A stretch of 64,000 nucleotides of DNA from Serratia marcescens. GTDB lineage: Bacteria; Pseudomonadota; Gammaproteobacteria; Enterobacterales; Enterobacteriaceae. The notes under the pieces were generated by a model. That model was not told where the DNA came from and made no database searches. It saw only the letters and a program-made list of their open reading frames with translations. This document shows, in pieces, positions 15,636 through 24,731 of this stretch. Position numbers and translations under genes: made by a program. How positions within the stretch are numbered: position 1 is the stretch's first letter; each line of letters begins with the position of its first letter. Location of the stretch: contig JADMXW010000016.1 in assembly GCA_015548865.1 (NCBI GenBank), positions 1 to 64,000 of the forward strand, given 5' to 3'.

Positions 15636-16115
15636 ATGATGGATGAAGTAAAGCGCCTTCTGACAGAAGAGATTGAACGCATTGACCAGGAGGAGAAACG
15701 TGATAATAAAATACGTTTTAGCTTAAAATTTATGCGCTCACACCCTTACCTGTTCTCTGCAATGCTGATCAGCTATGTGCCCGTCGCCATGATTTTGTTC
15801 TATGCGCCTTATTTTGGCCTGCCCTATCTGCTCGGTTTTACAGGGTTTATGCTCGTCATGTCAGTGGCTCTTTCGATAGATATCAACCCCAAATATCGCT
15901 TTGAAGATATAGACGTGCTGGACTTACGTGTTTGCTATAACGGAGAGTGGTTTACCAACCGCCAAATCTCGCATGACACAGTAGATAAACTGCTGAGCAA
16001 TGAACATGTCGCGCAGGAAGTAAAAGCCGGAATAGCAAAAATCCAATCAACAAAGGGAGATGTGGGGTTTTACGATGTTTTCACTCTGGCATATCTTAGA
16101 AAAGCCGCAATATGA
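15636..16115 (+). CDS. ylaC: YlaC-like inner membrane protein
   Basis: The ~160-residue product aligns by eye with E. coli YlaC. It has a start of the type M-E--RLLTE-IE, then EKRDNKIRFS, two central membrane helices (residues about 38-80), and a soluble C-terminal part with YRFEDIDVLDLRVCYNGEWF and GFYDVFTLA. ATG 15636 and ATG 15639 are both possible, and the latter matches the E. coli N-terminus better. GTG 15630 is unlikely. No function is established for the family. Confidence 0.8.
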   Translation: MMDEVKRLLTEEIERIDQEEKRDNKIRFSLKFMRSHPYLFSAMLISYVPVAMILFYAPYFGLPYLLGFTGFMLVMSVALSIDINPKYRFEDIDVLDLRVCYNGEWFTNRQISHDTVDKLLSNEHVAQEVKAGIAKIQSTKGDVGFYDVFTLAYLRKAAI

Positions 16116-16276
16116 CATTTAGCGAATGAACCAGCAAAACACCCCTAGCATAAAGAGTATCTCCGCCGATCCTTCCACGGTATGGTTATCCCCCCGTTAC
16201 TGACACTAACCTCTAACACACATGTGGTGGTACGATTTCATCACATTATCCATTACTGCAAGAAAATAGGTGTGCT

Positions 16277-17725
16277 ATGGCCAAGTTCGAGCAATTAGCT
16301 CGCCAGATGCGAAAGCAACTTCAGGAGGGAATCTGGCAACCGGGTGACAAACTGCCATCGTTACGAGAAAAATCAATTCACTCTGGCATGAGTCTGATGA
16401 CAGTGCTACGAGCATATCAGTTATTAGAAAATCAGGGGCTGCTTACATCGCGCCCGCAGTCAGGTTACTACGCTGCACCACAGTTAGCCGCATCGTCATT
16501 GGATAATCCCTCTTCCTCAAACGCGCAGACACGTATGGAATTGACCGAAGACGTTGACGTTAATGCTTTTATCTTTGACGTGCTTCAGGCCAGCAAGGAC
16601 CCCTCGGTCGTCCCTTTTGGATCGGCATTCCCTGATCCACACCTTTTCCCCCAGCGTCAACTAACCCGTTCTTTGGCTTCAGTTGCACGGCGTATACAAC
16701 CACGAAACGCACTGGATAATCTGCCGCCCGGTAATGAGAATTTAAGAAAACACATTGCTCAGCGCTATGCGTTACAAGGTATTCCCGTTTCACCCGATGA
16801 AATCGTTATTACCGCTGGCGCAATGGAGTCACTTAATTTGAGCCTTCAGGCGCTGACCGAACCGGGAGATTACGTCGCGATAGAATCGCCTGCATTTTAC
16901 GGTGCATTGCAGGCAATTGAACGCTTTAAACTTAAGGCAATTGCGATAGCAACCGACCCACAACAAGGGATAGACCTTGATGCACTGCATCAGGCGTTGA
17001 ATGACTATCCCATAAAAGCCTGTTGGCTGATGACCAATTTTCATAACCCACTCGGCTGTACACTGTCATGGGAAAACAAGCAGCGACTTGTCGCCATGCT
17101 AGAGAAATACGACGTGGGATTGGTTGAAGATGATGTCTACAATGAACTGTATTCTGGATTACAACGACCGTTACCCGCGAAGGCATTAGACAAAAAAGGG
17201 TTGATCCTGCACTGTTCTTCATTCTCCAAAAATCTGATGGCAGGATTTCGGATCGGTTGGGTAGCGGCTGGCCATCATGCTAAAAATATCCAGCGATTAC
17301 AGCTGATGAGCACACTCTCTGCCAGTGCCCCCATGCAGTTAGCTATTGCGGAATATCTTGCGACAAGCAGCTATGACAGCCACCTACGCCGTCTTCGCAA
17401 AGCATTGGAGCAACGTAAATATGCAGCGCTCCAATCGCTACAGCGCCATCTCCCTTACGGGGTTAACATTCATCCTTCACGCGGTGGCTATTTCCTTTGG
17501 CTAGAATTGCCCCCAGGCCTCAGCAGCACAGTACTATACTGGCAAGCATTAGAGAAAGGGATCAGTATCGCCCCCGGAAAAATGTTCACCACGGGTGAAA
17601 AATACGATCGCTATTTCCGCTTGAATGTATCCTATGAATGGGATGAGCGCTGCGAGCAAAGTGTGAAAACATTATCATCACTCATTCAGCAACAAATAAA
17701 AGCACAGCATAGTATAAAAATATAA
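16277..17725 (+). CDS. ydcR: MocR-type GntR regulator with aminotransferase domain (YdcR)
   Basis: The N-terminal GntR winged helix (residues about 1-70; QLQEGIWQPGDKLPSLRE) is joined to a fold-type I aminotransferase domain. That domain includes NLPPGNENLRKHIAQRYALQ, TNFHNPLGCTLS and the PLP-lysine motif CSSFSKNLMAGFRIGW. It follows E. coli YdcR along its full 482 residues. MocR proteins bind PLP as a sensor rather than catalysing transamination; the ligand and targets of YdcR are not established. It stands alone, convergent with cydX. Confidence 0.88.
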   Translation: MAKFEQLARQMRKQLQEGIWQPGDKLPSLREKSIHSGMSLMTVLRAYQLLENQGLLTSRPQSGYYAAPQLAASSLDNPSSSNAQTRMELTEDVDVNAFIFDVLQASKDPSVVPFGSAFPDPHLFPQRQLTRSLASVARRIQPRNALDNLPPGNENLRKHIAQRYALQGIPVSPDEIVITAGAMESLNLSLQALTEPGDYVAIESPAFYGALQAIERFKLKAIAIATDPQQGIDLDALHQALNDYPIKACWLMTNFHNPLGCTLSWENKQRLVAMLEKYDVGLVEDDVYNELYSGLQRPLPAKALDKKGLILHCSSFSKNLMAGFRIGWVAAGHHAKNIQRLQLMSTLSASAPMQLAIAEYLATSSYDSHLRRLRKALEQRKYAALQSLQRHLPYGVNIHPSRGGYFLWLELPPGLSSTVLYWQALEKGISIAPGKMFTTGEKYDRYFRLNVSYEWDERCEQSVKTLSSLIQQQIKAQHSIKI

Positions 17726-17743
17726 CTTGCTACGAGTAATGAT

Positions 17744-17796
17744 ATAAATCTGCTCTCATCACTGTGATACTGGAAATAGCATTTTAGCAGATTTAT
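17744..17796. terminator. Inverted repeat between ydcR and cydX
   Basis: ATAAATCTGCT (17744-17754) and AGCAGATTTAT (17786-17796) are perfect 11-bp reverse complements separated by 31 bases, about 20 bp after the ydcR stop. A short T run follows (CTTTT). The long loop makes it a weak terminator candidate serving the convergent genes. Confidence 0.35.
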
Positions 17797-17812
17797 CTTT
17801 TAACTTACTTAG

Positions 17813-17880
17813 CCCTAGATAATTCAAGCGACAACAAGGCAACGAGTGAACGAATCCTGATGAGATCATTTCATCAGCGA
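17813..17880. repeat. Degenerate interspersed repeat
   Basis: CCCTAGATAATTCAAG followed by AACGAGTGAACGAATCCTGA resembles the enterobacterial repeat that begins CCTAAATAATT. A related copy occurs at 60107. The match is partial and from memory. Confidence 0.4.
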
Positions 17881-17905
17881 CACAACCTCTCTCCTCGTCA
17901 CACTC

Positions 17906-18010
17906 TCACCGTGTGCTGTTGTCCCCGTTTTGATTCTCTACCGCCAGTGCAGTAATCAGTGAGAACGCACAGGCCAGCATCGTGCCAAGAATCCAGGCGA
18001 AATACCACAT
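17906..18010 (-). CDS. cydX: CydX small subunit of cytochrome bd oxidase
   Basis: The 34-residue peptide MWYFAWILGTMLACAFSLIT-ALAVEN... is the single-span CydX/YbgT subunit. The first ten residues are identical to those of E. coli CydX. CydX is needed for stable, active cytochrome bd. ATG 18010 is preceded by GGAG and lies 19 bp after the cydB stop, in the normal cydABX order. Confidence 0.93.
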   Translation of the reverse strand: MWYFAWILGTMLACAFSLITALAVENQNGDNSTR

Positions 18011-18029
18011 CCCTCTTCTCCTTAAAATA

Positions 18030-19169
18030 TTAGTAAACAGAGTGCTTATTCTCTTCGATATAACGCGCATCAATTCGCCCGAACATTTTGTAATAACACC
18101 AACTGGTATAGAGCAGGATGGCAGGAACAAAAATGCAGGCCAACATCGTCATGACCTGAAGCGTCAGTTGACTCGACGTGGCATCCCAAATTGTCAGGCT
18201 GACGTTAGGCGCAAGACTTGAAGGCATCACAAAGGGAAATAGCGTGATTCCCGCCGTCAGGATCACACAGGCAATCGTCAATGATGAGGTGAGAAACCCC
18301 CAGCCACAGCGGTTTACTCGTGATAACAGCATGGTCAACCAAGGCAAAATCCCCCCCAGCGCCGGGATCACCCAAAGAACAGGATAGGTATTAAAGTTGA
18401 TTAACCAGGCACCGGCTTGCTGAATCACCGCTTTTCGCAATGGATCGGAGGGAGCAGTTTTGTCTAACGTTGAGGTAATAACGTAACCATCAATGCCCAT
18501 GATGACCCAAAGCCCGGCCAGTAAGAATGCGACACTGGTCAGCACGCTGATGGCCTGAACGGTTTTTTGTGCGCGGGCCTGAAGTGTTTGCGTGGTGCGC
18601 ATTTGCAGATAAATCGCCCCGTGTGTGATAAGCATCGCTACGCTCACCAACCCTGCCAGCAGCCCAAAGGGATTAAGCAGATCGAAAAAGCCACCGTGAT
18701 ACGTCAGCCGTAAATACTTATCCACATTCAACGGTACGCCCTGCAGTAAGTTCCCAAAGGTAATACCGAATACCAGCGCAGGGACAAAACTACCAATAAA
18801 AATGCCCCAGTCCCACAAAGCTCGCCAACGCGAGTTTTCCAGTTTAGAGCGATAATCAAAACCTAGCGGGCGGAAGAATAGAGCTGCCAGCACCAGAATC
18901 ATCGCAAAATAGAACCCGGAAAAAGCAGCGGCATACACCATCGGCCAAGCGGCAAACAGCGCCCCCGCACCGGTAATCAACCAGACCTGATTACCATCCC
19001 AGTGTGGTGCGATGACATTAATCATCACTCGCCGCTCAATGTCGCTCTTACCCAATATGCGCAGCAAAATCCCAACGCCCATATCAAAGCCGTCAGTAAT
19101 GGCGAAGCCGATGAACAAAAGGCCAATCAATCCCCACCAAACCAGGCGTAATGTTTCGTAATCCAGCAT
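18030..19169 (-). CDS. cydB: Cytochrome bd ubiquinol oxidase subunit II
   Basis: The 379-residue subunit II has the same length as E. coli CydB. Conserved blocks include FAITDGFDMGVGILLR, INVIAPHWDGNQVWLITGAG and YAAAFSGFYFAMILVLAALF near the N-terminus, and LTIWDATSSQLTL near the C-terminus. It supports the haem-bearing subunit I in the inner membrane. cydB starts 14 bp after cydA. The neighbours are not the tol genes that usually follow cydABX-ybgE, so this may be a second or relocated bd operon. Confidence 0.93.
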   Translation of the reverse strand: MLDYETLRLVWWGLIGLLFIGFAITDGFDMGVGILLRILGKSDIERRVMINVIAPHWDGNQVWLITGAGALFAAWPMVYAAAFSGFYFAMILVLAALFFRPLGFDYRSKLENSRWRALWDWGIFIGSFVPALVFGITFGNLLQGVPLNVDKYLRLTYHGGFFDLLNPFGLLAGLVSVAMLITHGAIYLQMRTTQTLQARAQKTVQAISVLTSVAFLLAGLWVIMGIDGYVITSTLDKTAPSDPLRKAVIQQAGAWLINFNTYPVLWVIPALGGILPWLTMLLSRVNRCGWGFLTSSLTIACVILTAGITLFPFVMPSSLAPNVSLTIWDATSSQLTLQVMTMLACIFVPAILLYTSWCYYKMFGRIDARYIEENKHSVY

Positions 19170-19183
19170 GATTGAGGCTCCTT

Positions 19184-20761
19184 TTAACCTTCTGTCTGTG
19201 TGGCGGGCAATGGCCGCAGCGATTGTTCAAAGTGGTAACGGCCTGTTTTTAGGCTACTGGGCCCCAATCGGGCAAACTTGAACATCAGGTAGGTTTCAGC
19301 CACCAGGAACAGCGTATACAAGCCACAAATCAGCCCCATTGACAGCAGAATGTCGTGAGCTGCAAGGGATGAATTAGCCACTGCGGTAGGTAACACCTCA
19401 CCAACAACCCAGGGTTGGCGGCCATACTCGGCAACAAACCACCCAGATTCAATTGCGATCCACGGTAATGGAATGCCGTAGAGGGCTACACGATGCAACC
19501 CTCTACATAGCCCGATACGATCACGGATCACACGCCAGAATGACAGTCCGAAAATGACAAGCATCAGCACACCACAGCCCACCATCACCCTAAAAGCGAT
19601 GTACAATGGCGCAACGCGGGGAATGGAATCTTTGACGGCTTGTTGAATCTGGCTTTCGCTGGCATTTGCGACATCGTCGGTATAGCGCGTAAGCAACATG
19701 CCATAGCCAAGATCGCGTTTGGCAGTGTCAAAGCGAGCGCGAACAGAAGGATCGGCGTTACCTGCACGCAATGTCTCCAGCACCCCATAGGCCACCATGC
19801 CGTTACGGATGCGAATTTCATGTTGTGCCATCAGATCTCTTAGACCGACGACCGGCTTATCGAATGAACGGGTAGCGATCAACCCCAAAAGGTAAGGAAT
19901 ATGGATAGCGAAATCGTTCTGCATCATATCTTGATTCGGAATGGCAAACAGCGTGAAAGAAGCCGGCGCTGGCTGGGTTTCCCATTCAGCTTCGATCGCA
20001 GCCAGCTTGGTTTTTTGCACATCCCCCATCACGTAACCAGATTCATCTCCCAAAACAATAACCGACAGCACAGAAGCCAATCCGAAGCTGGCCGCAATCG
20101 CGAACGATCGCTTGGCAAAGGGAATGTCACGCCCTTTTAGCAGATAATAGGAACTGATTCCCAACACAAACATCGCGCCTGCGGTATAGCCAGCAGCCAC
20201 GGTGTGTACGAATTTCACCTGTGCGACAGGGTTCAACACCAGATCGGCAAAACTGAGCATCTCCATGCGCATAGTTTCAACATTGAATTCCGCAGCAACG
20301 GGATTTTGCATCCAACCGTTGGCGACCAGAATCCACAGGGCAGAAAAGTTGGAGCCCAGTGCGACAAACCAGGTCACCAACATATGCTGAACTTTACTCA
20401 ACCGCTCCCAACCAAAAAAGAACAGGCCGATGAGCGTGGACTCAAGGAAGAACGCCATCAGCCCTTCCATCGCCAAAGGTGCACCAAAAATATCGCCCAC
20501 ATAGTGGGAATAATAGGACCAGTTAGTACCGAACTGGAACTCCAGAGTCAGCCCAGTGGCGACCCCCAGAGCAAAATTGATAGCGAACAACTTGCCCCAA
20601 AATTGAGTCATGTCCTTATAGATTTGCTTGCCGGTTAGCACATACGTGGTGTTCATAATGGCCAACAAAAAGGACAACCCCAGTGTTAGCGGGACGAATA
20701 AAAAGTGATACATAGCAGTCAAGGCAAATTGCAACCGAGACAGTTCGACAACATCAAACAT
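19184..20761 (-). CDS. cydA: Cytochrome bd ubiquinol oxidase subunit I
   Basis: The 525-residue CydA carries haems b558, b595 and d and oxidises quinol in the Q loop. Seen: [20 protein letters not shown] with haem ligand His19, [38 protein letters not shown] at the Q loop, and [19 protein letters not shown]. It is long-Q-loop type, like E. coli CydA (522). It heads a cydABX operon read on the minus strand. Whether it is the main or an alternative bd oxidase cannot be decided from the window. Confidence 0.94.
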   Translation of the reverse strand: MFDVVELSRLQFALTAMYHFLFVPLTLGLSFLLAIMNTTYVLTGKQIYKDMTQFWGKLFAINFALGVATGLTLEFQFGTNWSYYSHYVGDIFGAPLAMEGLMAFFLESTLIGLFFFGWERLSKVQHMLVTWFVALGSNFSALWILVANGWMQNPVAAEFNVETMRMEMLSFADLVLNPVAQVKFVHTVAAGYTAGAMFVLGISSYYLLKGRDIPFAKRSFAIAASFGLASVLSVIVLGDESGYVMGDVQKTKLAAIEAEWETQPAPASFTLFAIPNQDMMQNDFAIHIPYLLGLIATRSFDKPVVGLRDLMAQHEIRIRNGMVAYGVLETLRAGNADPSVRARFDTAKRDLGYGMLLTRYTDDVANASESQIQQAVKDSIPRVAPLYIAFRVMVGCGVLMLVIFGLSFWRVIRDRIGLCRGLHRVALYGIPLPWIAIESGWFVAEYGRQPWVVGEVLPTAVANSSLAAHDILLSMGLICGLYTLFLVAETYLMFKFARLGPSSLKTGRYHFEQSLRPLPATQTEG

Positions 20762-21450
20762 GTTAGGCTCCTGGCGCGGCGTGAAAAATCACACCCTGCG
20801 GTTATTCCGCGCTCTAGTCGGAATAAATAGCGGTGAATTAAACAATAAAATACCTCTCCGACGGACACGATAGCTGTCGGAATCATTCGCAGAGAGGAGG
20901 TAATAATTAATATGAAATGAATCAAAAAAGATTATAGCGTGCAAAAACCGATGAATAAATAGTACAGCCTCATCATGATCCAAAACACTTAATCCACATT
21001 AAAATAAGAATAAAATCATATAAATATAAGTTTTATATATATAAAATAACTATATTTACTAATATATTAGAATTAAATTTTATTAACATTTATCCCTACT
21101 GCCTAAAAATCATATTTCCAGGCACAGTTAAACCTCAGAAAAATATAACAGTTACCTTTTGTATTAATTTTATTACGCTCTTCTTTTTTATGTACCGAAG
21201 AGCGCCCCTTATTCTCCTCTTTAGAATAACTGTAGTAACCTTTGGATAAAGTAGAAGCACGGTTGAGTGACAAATGAAACCAGTTTCGCCAGAATGAAAG
21301 CGGGTATTAAACACTTCTCTTCGGCTAACTTCCGAGTCAACCGTCGTTGTCGGTCCTCTTCCTTCTAAAAATGTAGGAAGAAAGTCACAATACATATCAA
21401 TGGACTCTCTCTATTTCGTACGTAAAGATCGGAGTACAAGGTAGAAAATA
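20762..21450. other. cydA upstream region, very AT-rich
   Basis: About 690 bp without a credible gene; short minus-strand frames here have no ribosome sites or family match. The cydA leader (20852-20897) has nested inverted repeats, CCTCTC...GAGAGG enclosing TCCGAC...GTCGGA, which may fold in the 5' UTR. The stretch 21000-21100 is almost purely A and T. I could not find a convincing FNR or ArcA site. Confidence 0.45.
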
Positions 21451-21694
21451 ATGTCAGCGAAAAAAACATATCGTTTCGAAACTACCTTCCTGTGATTGTT
21501 CACAACGGCATTGCTTACGTTTGCGGCCAATTGACACGCAGAGGGGATGAATTGCTCTACACGGGCAAAGTAGGCGCTGAAGTGGATCTCTCGATGGCAC
21601 AGGAAGCCGCGGTTTTCTGTGCAGACCGATGCGGCGATATCGCACACTCTCGGTAGCGATGAAAAGAGAGTGAGCGTATTGCCAACACAAAATT
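21451..21694 (+). pseudogene. RidA/YjgF-family pseudogene
   Basis: In one frame the sequence reads YLPVIVHNGIAYVCGQLTRR, then LLYTGKVGAEVDLSMAQEAA, which are clear RidA-family blocks (enamine/imine deaminase fold). A stop ends this frame after IAHSR. The family-like continuation LGSDEKRVSVL is found one frame over, so a one-base frameshift has occurred near 21651. The N-terminus is also broken: an ATG at 21451 enters a different frame and hits TGA after 14 codons. The catalytic C-terminal part is missing. It sits about 80 bp upstream of the PRD regulator and may have belonged to that locus. Confidence 0.75.
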
Positions 21695-21774
21695 AACTCA
21701 CACAGCTCACAGACACGCTAAACCCTTTTCTGTACGCTTAAATCCTGGTACTGACTCGAACTTGAGAACGCCTA

Positions 21775-23322
21775 GTGAACAGTTTTGACCTGTCGTTGCT
21801 AAAATATATTCAGGAACACAGCCCCGTATTTATTGAGGATGTCATGTCCAAATTTGGCAAGACAACCTCAACGTTGAAGCGCTCCCTTAAAGGTATCAAC
21901 GAATTTCTTGAACCTGAATACCATCTGCATATTGATGGTCAATCGATAGTCACTGCGATAACTTATCGACAATATATTGATTTTCTGGCCAGGATTCCGT
22001 TCAATCGCTATATCACCACCGCCGAAGAACGTATCAAAAATCTGAGTGTGGCACTGTGTCTGCACGATGTGGTGAATAAAAGTGAGTATTATAGAAAATT
22101 CAATGTAAGCTCGACTACATTAAAAAATGATAATCCGGTGTTATGCGCATTTTTGCAAGCAAATCATCTCTCCATTACTGCTATTCCCCGTCAGGGATCG
22201 CGCCTGGAAGGCGATGAGATTTTACTGCGAATCACAATTTGCCTGACAATCCTTAAAACAGTAGAAATTGGCGATGACAACTTATTAGTGCCGCATAAAG
22301 CTAATGAACCCATTAATAAATCCATTGCTACGCAATTTCTCACAGAATGTAAAGATGAAATTACCTTTGCTGCCGACCTCTATCAAAGACAACTGAGCCA
22401 TCACGTCACGCTAGGTTATAACAGTAAAAAATATTTTCTGGTGTACATGAGCATTGCCCTACACCGTATACGACGTGGGCATATCATTGCTCACAGCGGC
22501 GATTTTGATTTTATTCAATCATTTAACTTTACACTGCTCAACCGCGAACATGAGGATCGGTTTCTTGACCTGTTGATTTCGTCATTAACCTACACCTGGC
22601 GCCCTTTTGATATTTATGATGCAACGCTGATTGCACTGGTCAGGAAATTATGCAAATCTCTCAAGCCACTGCTCAGGGCGAAAATATACAATACTTCCCC
22701 TTTTTTTTCTGAAGTTTACCAGTTCATCTATTCGGCCATCATACAAAATAAATTCAATCTTTATTTTGATGACAAAAAGCTGCATGAAGTTCAGACACGT
22801 TATGCCTCACTTTACCAAGGTGTTGTTCAGGCGACTACCTCCATTGCCGAACATTATCACACTACATTCTCACCGGTGCATTTATCCACATTAGTACTAA
22901 TACTCAAAAAATACGAATTGCAAAATCGTATCCATAGTGAAGAAAAAAAGCGCGTTATCATCGTTACTAATTCATCTGAAAGTAAAGTAGGTTATTTCAA
23001 AGAGGTGCTAAAATCGCACTTCCATATAGACATTATTGGGTGTGTCAATATTAATGAACTACACACGCTCAAACAACTTCCCTTTGATTTACTCATTACC
23101 TTCACTAACAAAATATCCAGCTATCTGAAGTATTATCAACTTCCTTATATCAAGGTGAATTTTTATCTGAATCGCGATGATATCACGCTATTGAGCGAAA
23201 ACGGACTTTCGCGTGCAAAGAAGAAAATCCCTACAGAGGCATTTATTCAAGACATTGATGGGTTGGATCGCACACAGCTCCGGGCATTGCTAGAGCAAAA
23301 ATACCCCGACTTCTTCATTTGA
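21775..23322 (+). CDS. PRD-domain transcriptional regulator of the PTS locus
   Basis: The 515-residue protein has N-terminal helix-turn-helix segments (residues about 1-130; SKFGKTTSTLKRSLKGINEF and KFNVSSTTLKND). A central region with conserved-looking His residues is consistent with PTS regulation domains (about 170-390). The C-terminus (about 395-450; RVIIVTNSSESKVGYFKEVL) is an EIIB-like fold in which the usual phospho-cysteine is absent. This is the layout of BglG/MtlR/LicR-type activators whose activity is set by PTS phosphorylation. The start is GTG 21775. It converges on the deacetylase-lyase-PTS operon, its most likely target. Assignment is by architecture, not by close match. Confidence 0.7.
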   Translation: MNSFDLSLLKYIQEHSPVFIEDVMSKFGKTTSTLKRSLKGINEFLEPEYHLHIDGQSIVTAITYRQYIDFLARIPFNRYITTAEERIKNLSVALCLHDVVNKSEYYRKFNVSSTTLKNDNPVLCAFLQANHLSITAIPRQGSRLEGDEILLRITICLTILKTVEIGDDNLLVPHKANEPINKSIATQFLTECKDEITFAADLYQRQLSHHVTLGYNSKKYFLVYMSIALHRIRRGHIIAHSGDFDFIQSFNFTLLNREHEDRFLDLLISSLTYTWRPFDIYDATLIALVRKLCKSLKPLLRAKIYNTSPFFSEVYQFIYSAIIQNKFNLYFDDKKLHEVQTRYASLYQGVVQATTSIAEHYHTTFSPVHLSTLVLILKKYELQNRIHSEEKKRVIIVTNSSESKVGYFKEVLKSHFHIDIIGCVNINELHTLKQLPFDLLITFTNKISSYLKYYQLPYIKVNFYLNRDDITLLSENGLSRAKKKIPTEAFIQDIDGLDRTQLRALLEQKYPDFFI

Positions 23323-23340
23323 TACAAAGCAGCCCTCTAA

Positions 23341-23480
23341 AGGCCTATCCCTGTAGGCGTTATTGGCACAGCCAGTTTGACCCCTAAGCGCGTGTAGAAA
23401 CCTGTGAATACGCGGAGTACACGAAGATTTCGAACTCGCCTCAGGGCCACAATGGAAAGAAAAATAGCCTTAATGGGGAG
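23341..23480. repeat. Degenerate copy of a ~146-bp MITE-like repeat
   Basis: GGCCTATCCCTGTAGGCGTTATTGGC and following GCCAGTTTGA, then ATTTCGA and ATAGCC-TAATGGG, match in order the element at 60975-61120. The ends are eroded. It fills the gap between the convergent regulator and deacetylase genes. Confidence 0.65.
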
Positions 23481-23510
23481 ACGCTACGATCCCCGTTCAG
23501 ATAAGCATGG

Positions 23511-24731
23511 TCATTCTTCAAACAGCTGTTTCTGACGCCGCCCTCGGCAGTAGACATCCAGCAAATTCAGATCGTCATCAAGCACTAAAATATCGGCATC
23601 TTTGCCTGGAGACAGCGCCCCTTTACGATCTGCTGCGCCAGCAAGAAATGCTGGATTCTCACAAGCAATTCTCGCCACCGAAACCAATCCGTGATCCAGG
23701 CGGCCAACAATATTCTTCACTGAATCCAGGAAGTTCATTTCCAGATGTTTTACCGTTTCATAATCACACGGACAAACCTGACGCGTATCACCATCATCGG
23801 CAGCGATCTCCAATTGCCCTTGCTTGATCCGAAATGTCTCTTTGCGCAGATAATGGTAAAACTCATAACCTTCTGGAAAGTCCACATAGCCCATACAGTC
23901 GCTCATCAATACCATGCGCCGATCTCGTTTCAATCGGTAAAGCAAATCGAAGGCTTCCGGTTTAATCGTAATCCCGCTTTGTTTCGCCACTTCCGCATAA
24001 GTATCCTGGTAATACATCAGTGCGCCAACCACGCCCAACTCGCGATGGTGGAAACCACGCATCCCGCTGTAAGCATGGGTAAAATGGTTTAGTCCCGCCT
24101 CTATTGCCGCCGAAATTTCGGCAAAGGTGGCATCCGTGTGCCCTGCAGATACCGTAATGCCCTGCGCGTGCAAATGTCGGATAACCTCTAGTGCACCGTC
24201 CAGTTCGGGCGCTAATGTCATCAGCCGAATATGATGACCGGCGAGCTGATTGAAGCGCTCGAAGCTGGCGATACTGGGGCGCTGCAAACAATCGGCCCTT
24301 TGCATACCAAGATGTTTCTCACTGATATAGGGGCCTTCCATATGAATGCCGATGGCTTCAGCCCCGTCAACGGCCGTTGCCGTAGCAATAAAATCGGCAG
24401 CAGCCACTAATGATGATTCAAGAAAATCATTTGGCATCGTACCTGACGTAGGCAGATAAGCAGTAACACCGGCTTTAATCAGATCGTGGCTCATCCATTT
24501 GAGAGATGAGTGATTCCCCTTGTAAGCAAAAGAGCCCCTACCCCAGCCATGCACATGGATATCAACAAAGCCGGGCATGATGATCTGCTCACTGTAATCG
24601 ATATAACGAGAGGAGCAATGGGACTCGAAACCGCAAATTTTTCCTTCTTGTATCAGGAGGTAACCCGATTTAATGCCGTCAGGGAATACAATCCGGTCGG
24701 ATTTGATCACACCAGAGCCAACATTATTCAT
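23511..24731 (-). CDS. NagA-like N-acetylglucosamine-6-phosphate deacetylase
   Basis: The 406-residue amidohydrolase of the NagA family would remove an N-acyl group from an amino-sugar phosphate in the cytoplasm. Seen: the metal motif GFVDIHVHG (His59, His61), Glu132 in HMEGP, His198 in AGHTD, His219 in FTHAYSGM and catalytic Asp277 in MSDCM. All key residues are present. The sequence departs from housekeeping NagA around the substrate loops and has a long insert near residues 280-330 with a CPC motif. It overlaps the lyase stop by 8 bp and is preceded by GAGGAA, so it is co-translated. True substrate unknown. Confidence 0.8.
   Translation of the reverse strand: MNNVGSGVIKSDRIVFPDGIKSGYLLIQEGKICGFESHCSSRYIDYSEQIIMPGFVDIHVHGWGRGSFAYKGNHSSLKWMSHDLIKAGVTAYLPTSGTMPNDFLESSLVAAADFIATATAVDGAEAIGIHMEGPYISEKHLGMQRADCLQRPSIASFERFNQLAGHHIRLMTLAPELDGALEVIRHLHAQGITVSAGHTDATFAEISAAIEAGLNHFTHAYSGMRGFHHRELGVVGALMYYQDTYAEVAKQSGITIKPEAFDLLYRLKRDRRMVLMSDCMGYVDFPEGYEFYHYLRKETFRIKQGQLEIAADDGDTRQVCPCDYETVKHLEMNFLDSVKNIVGRLDHGLVSVARIACENPAFLAGAADRKGALSPGKDADILVLDDDLNLLDVYCRGRRQKQLFEE

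Noticed and set aside
21135..21690. Several minus-strand frames of 78-86 codons upstream of the PRD regulator
   Set aside because: They are antisense shadows of the RidA pseudogene or of AT-rich spacer, without ribosome sites.
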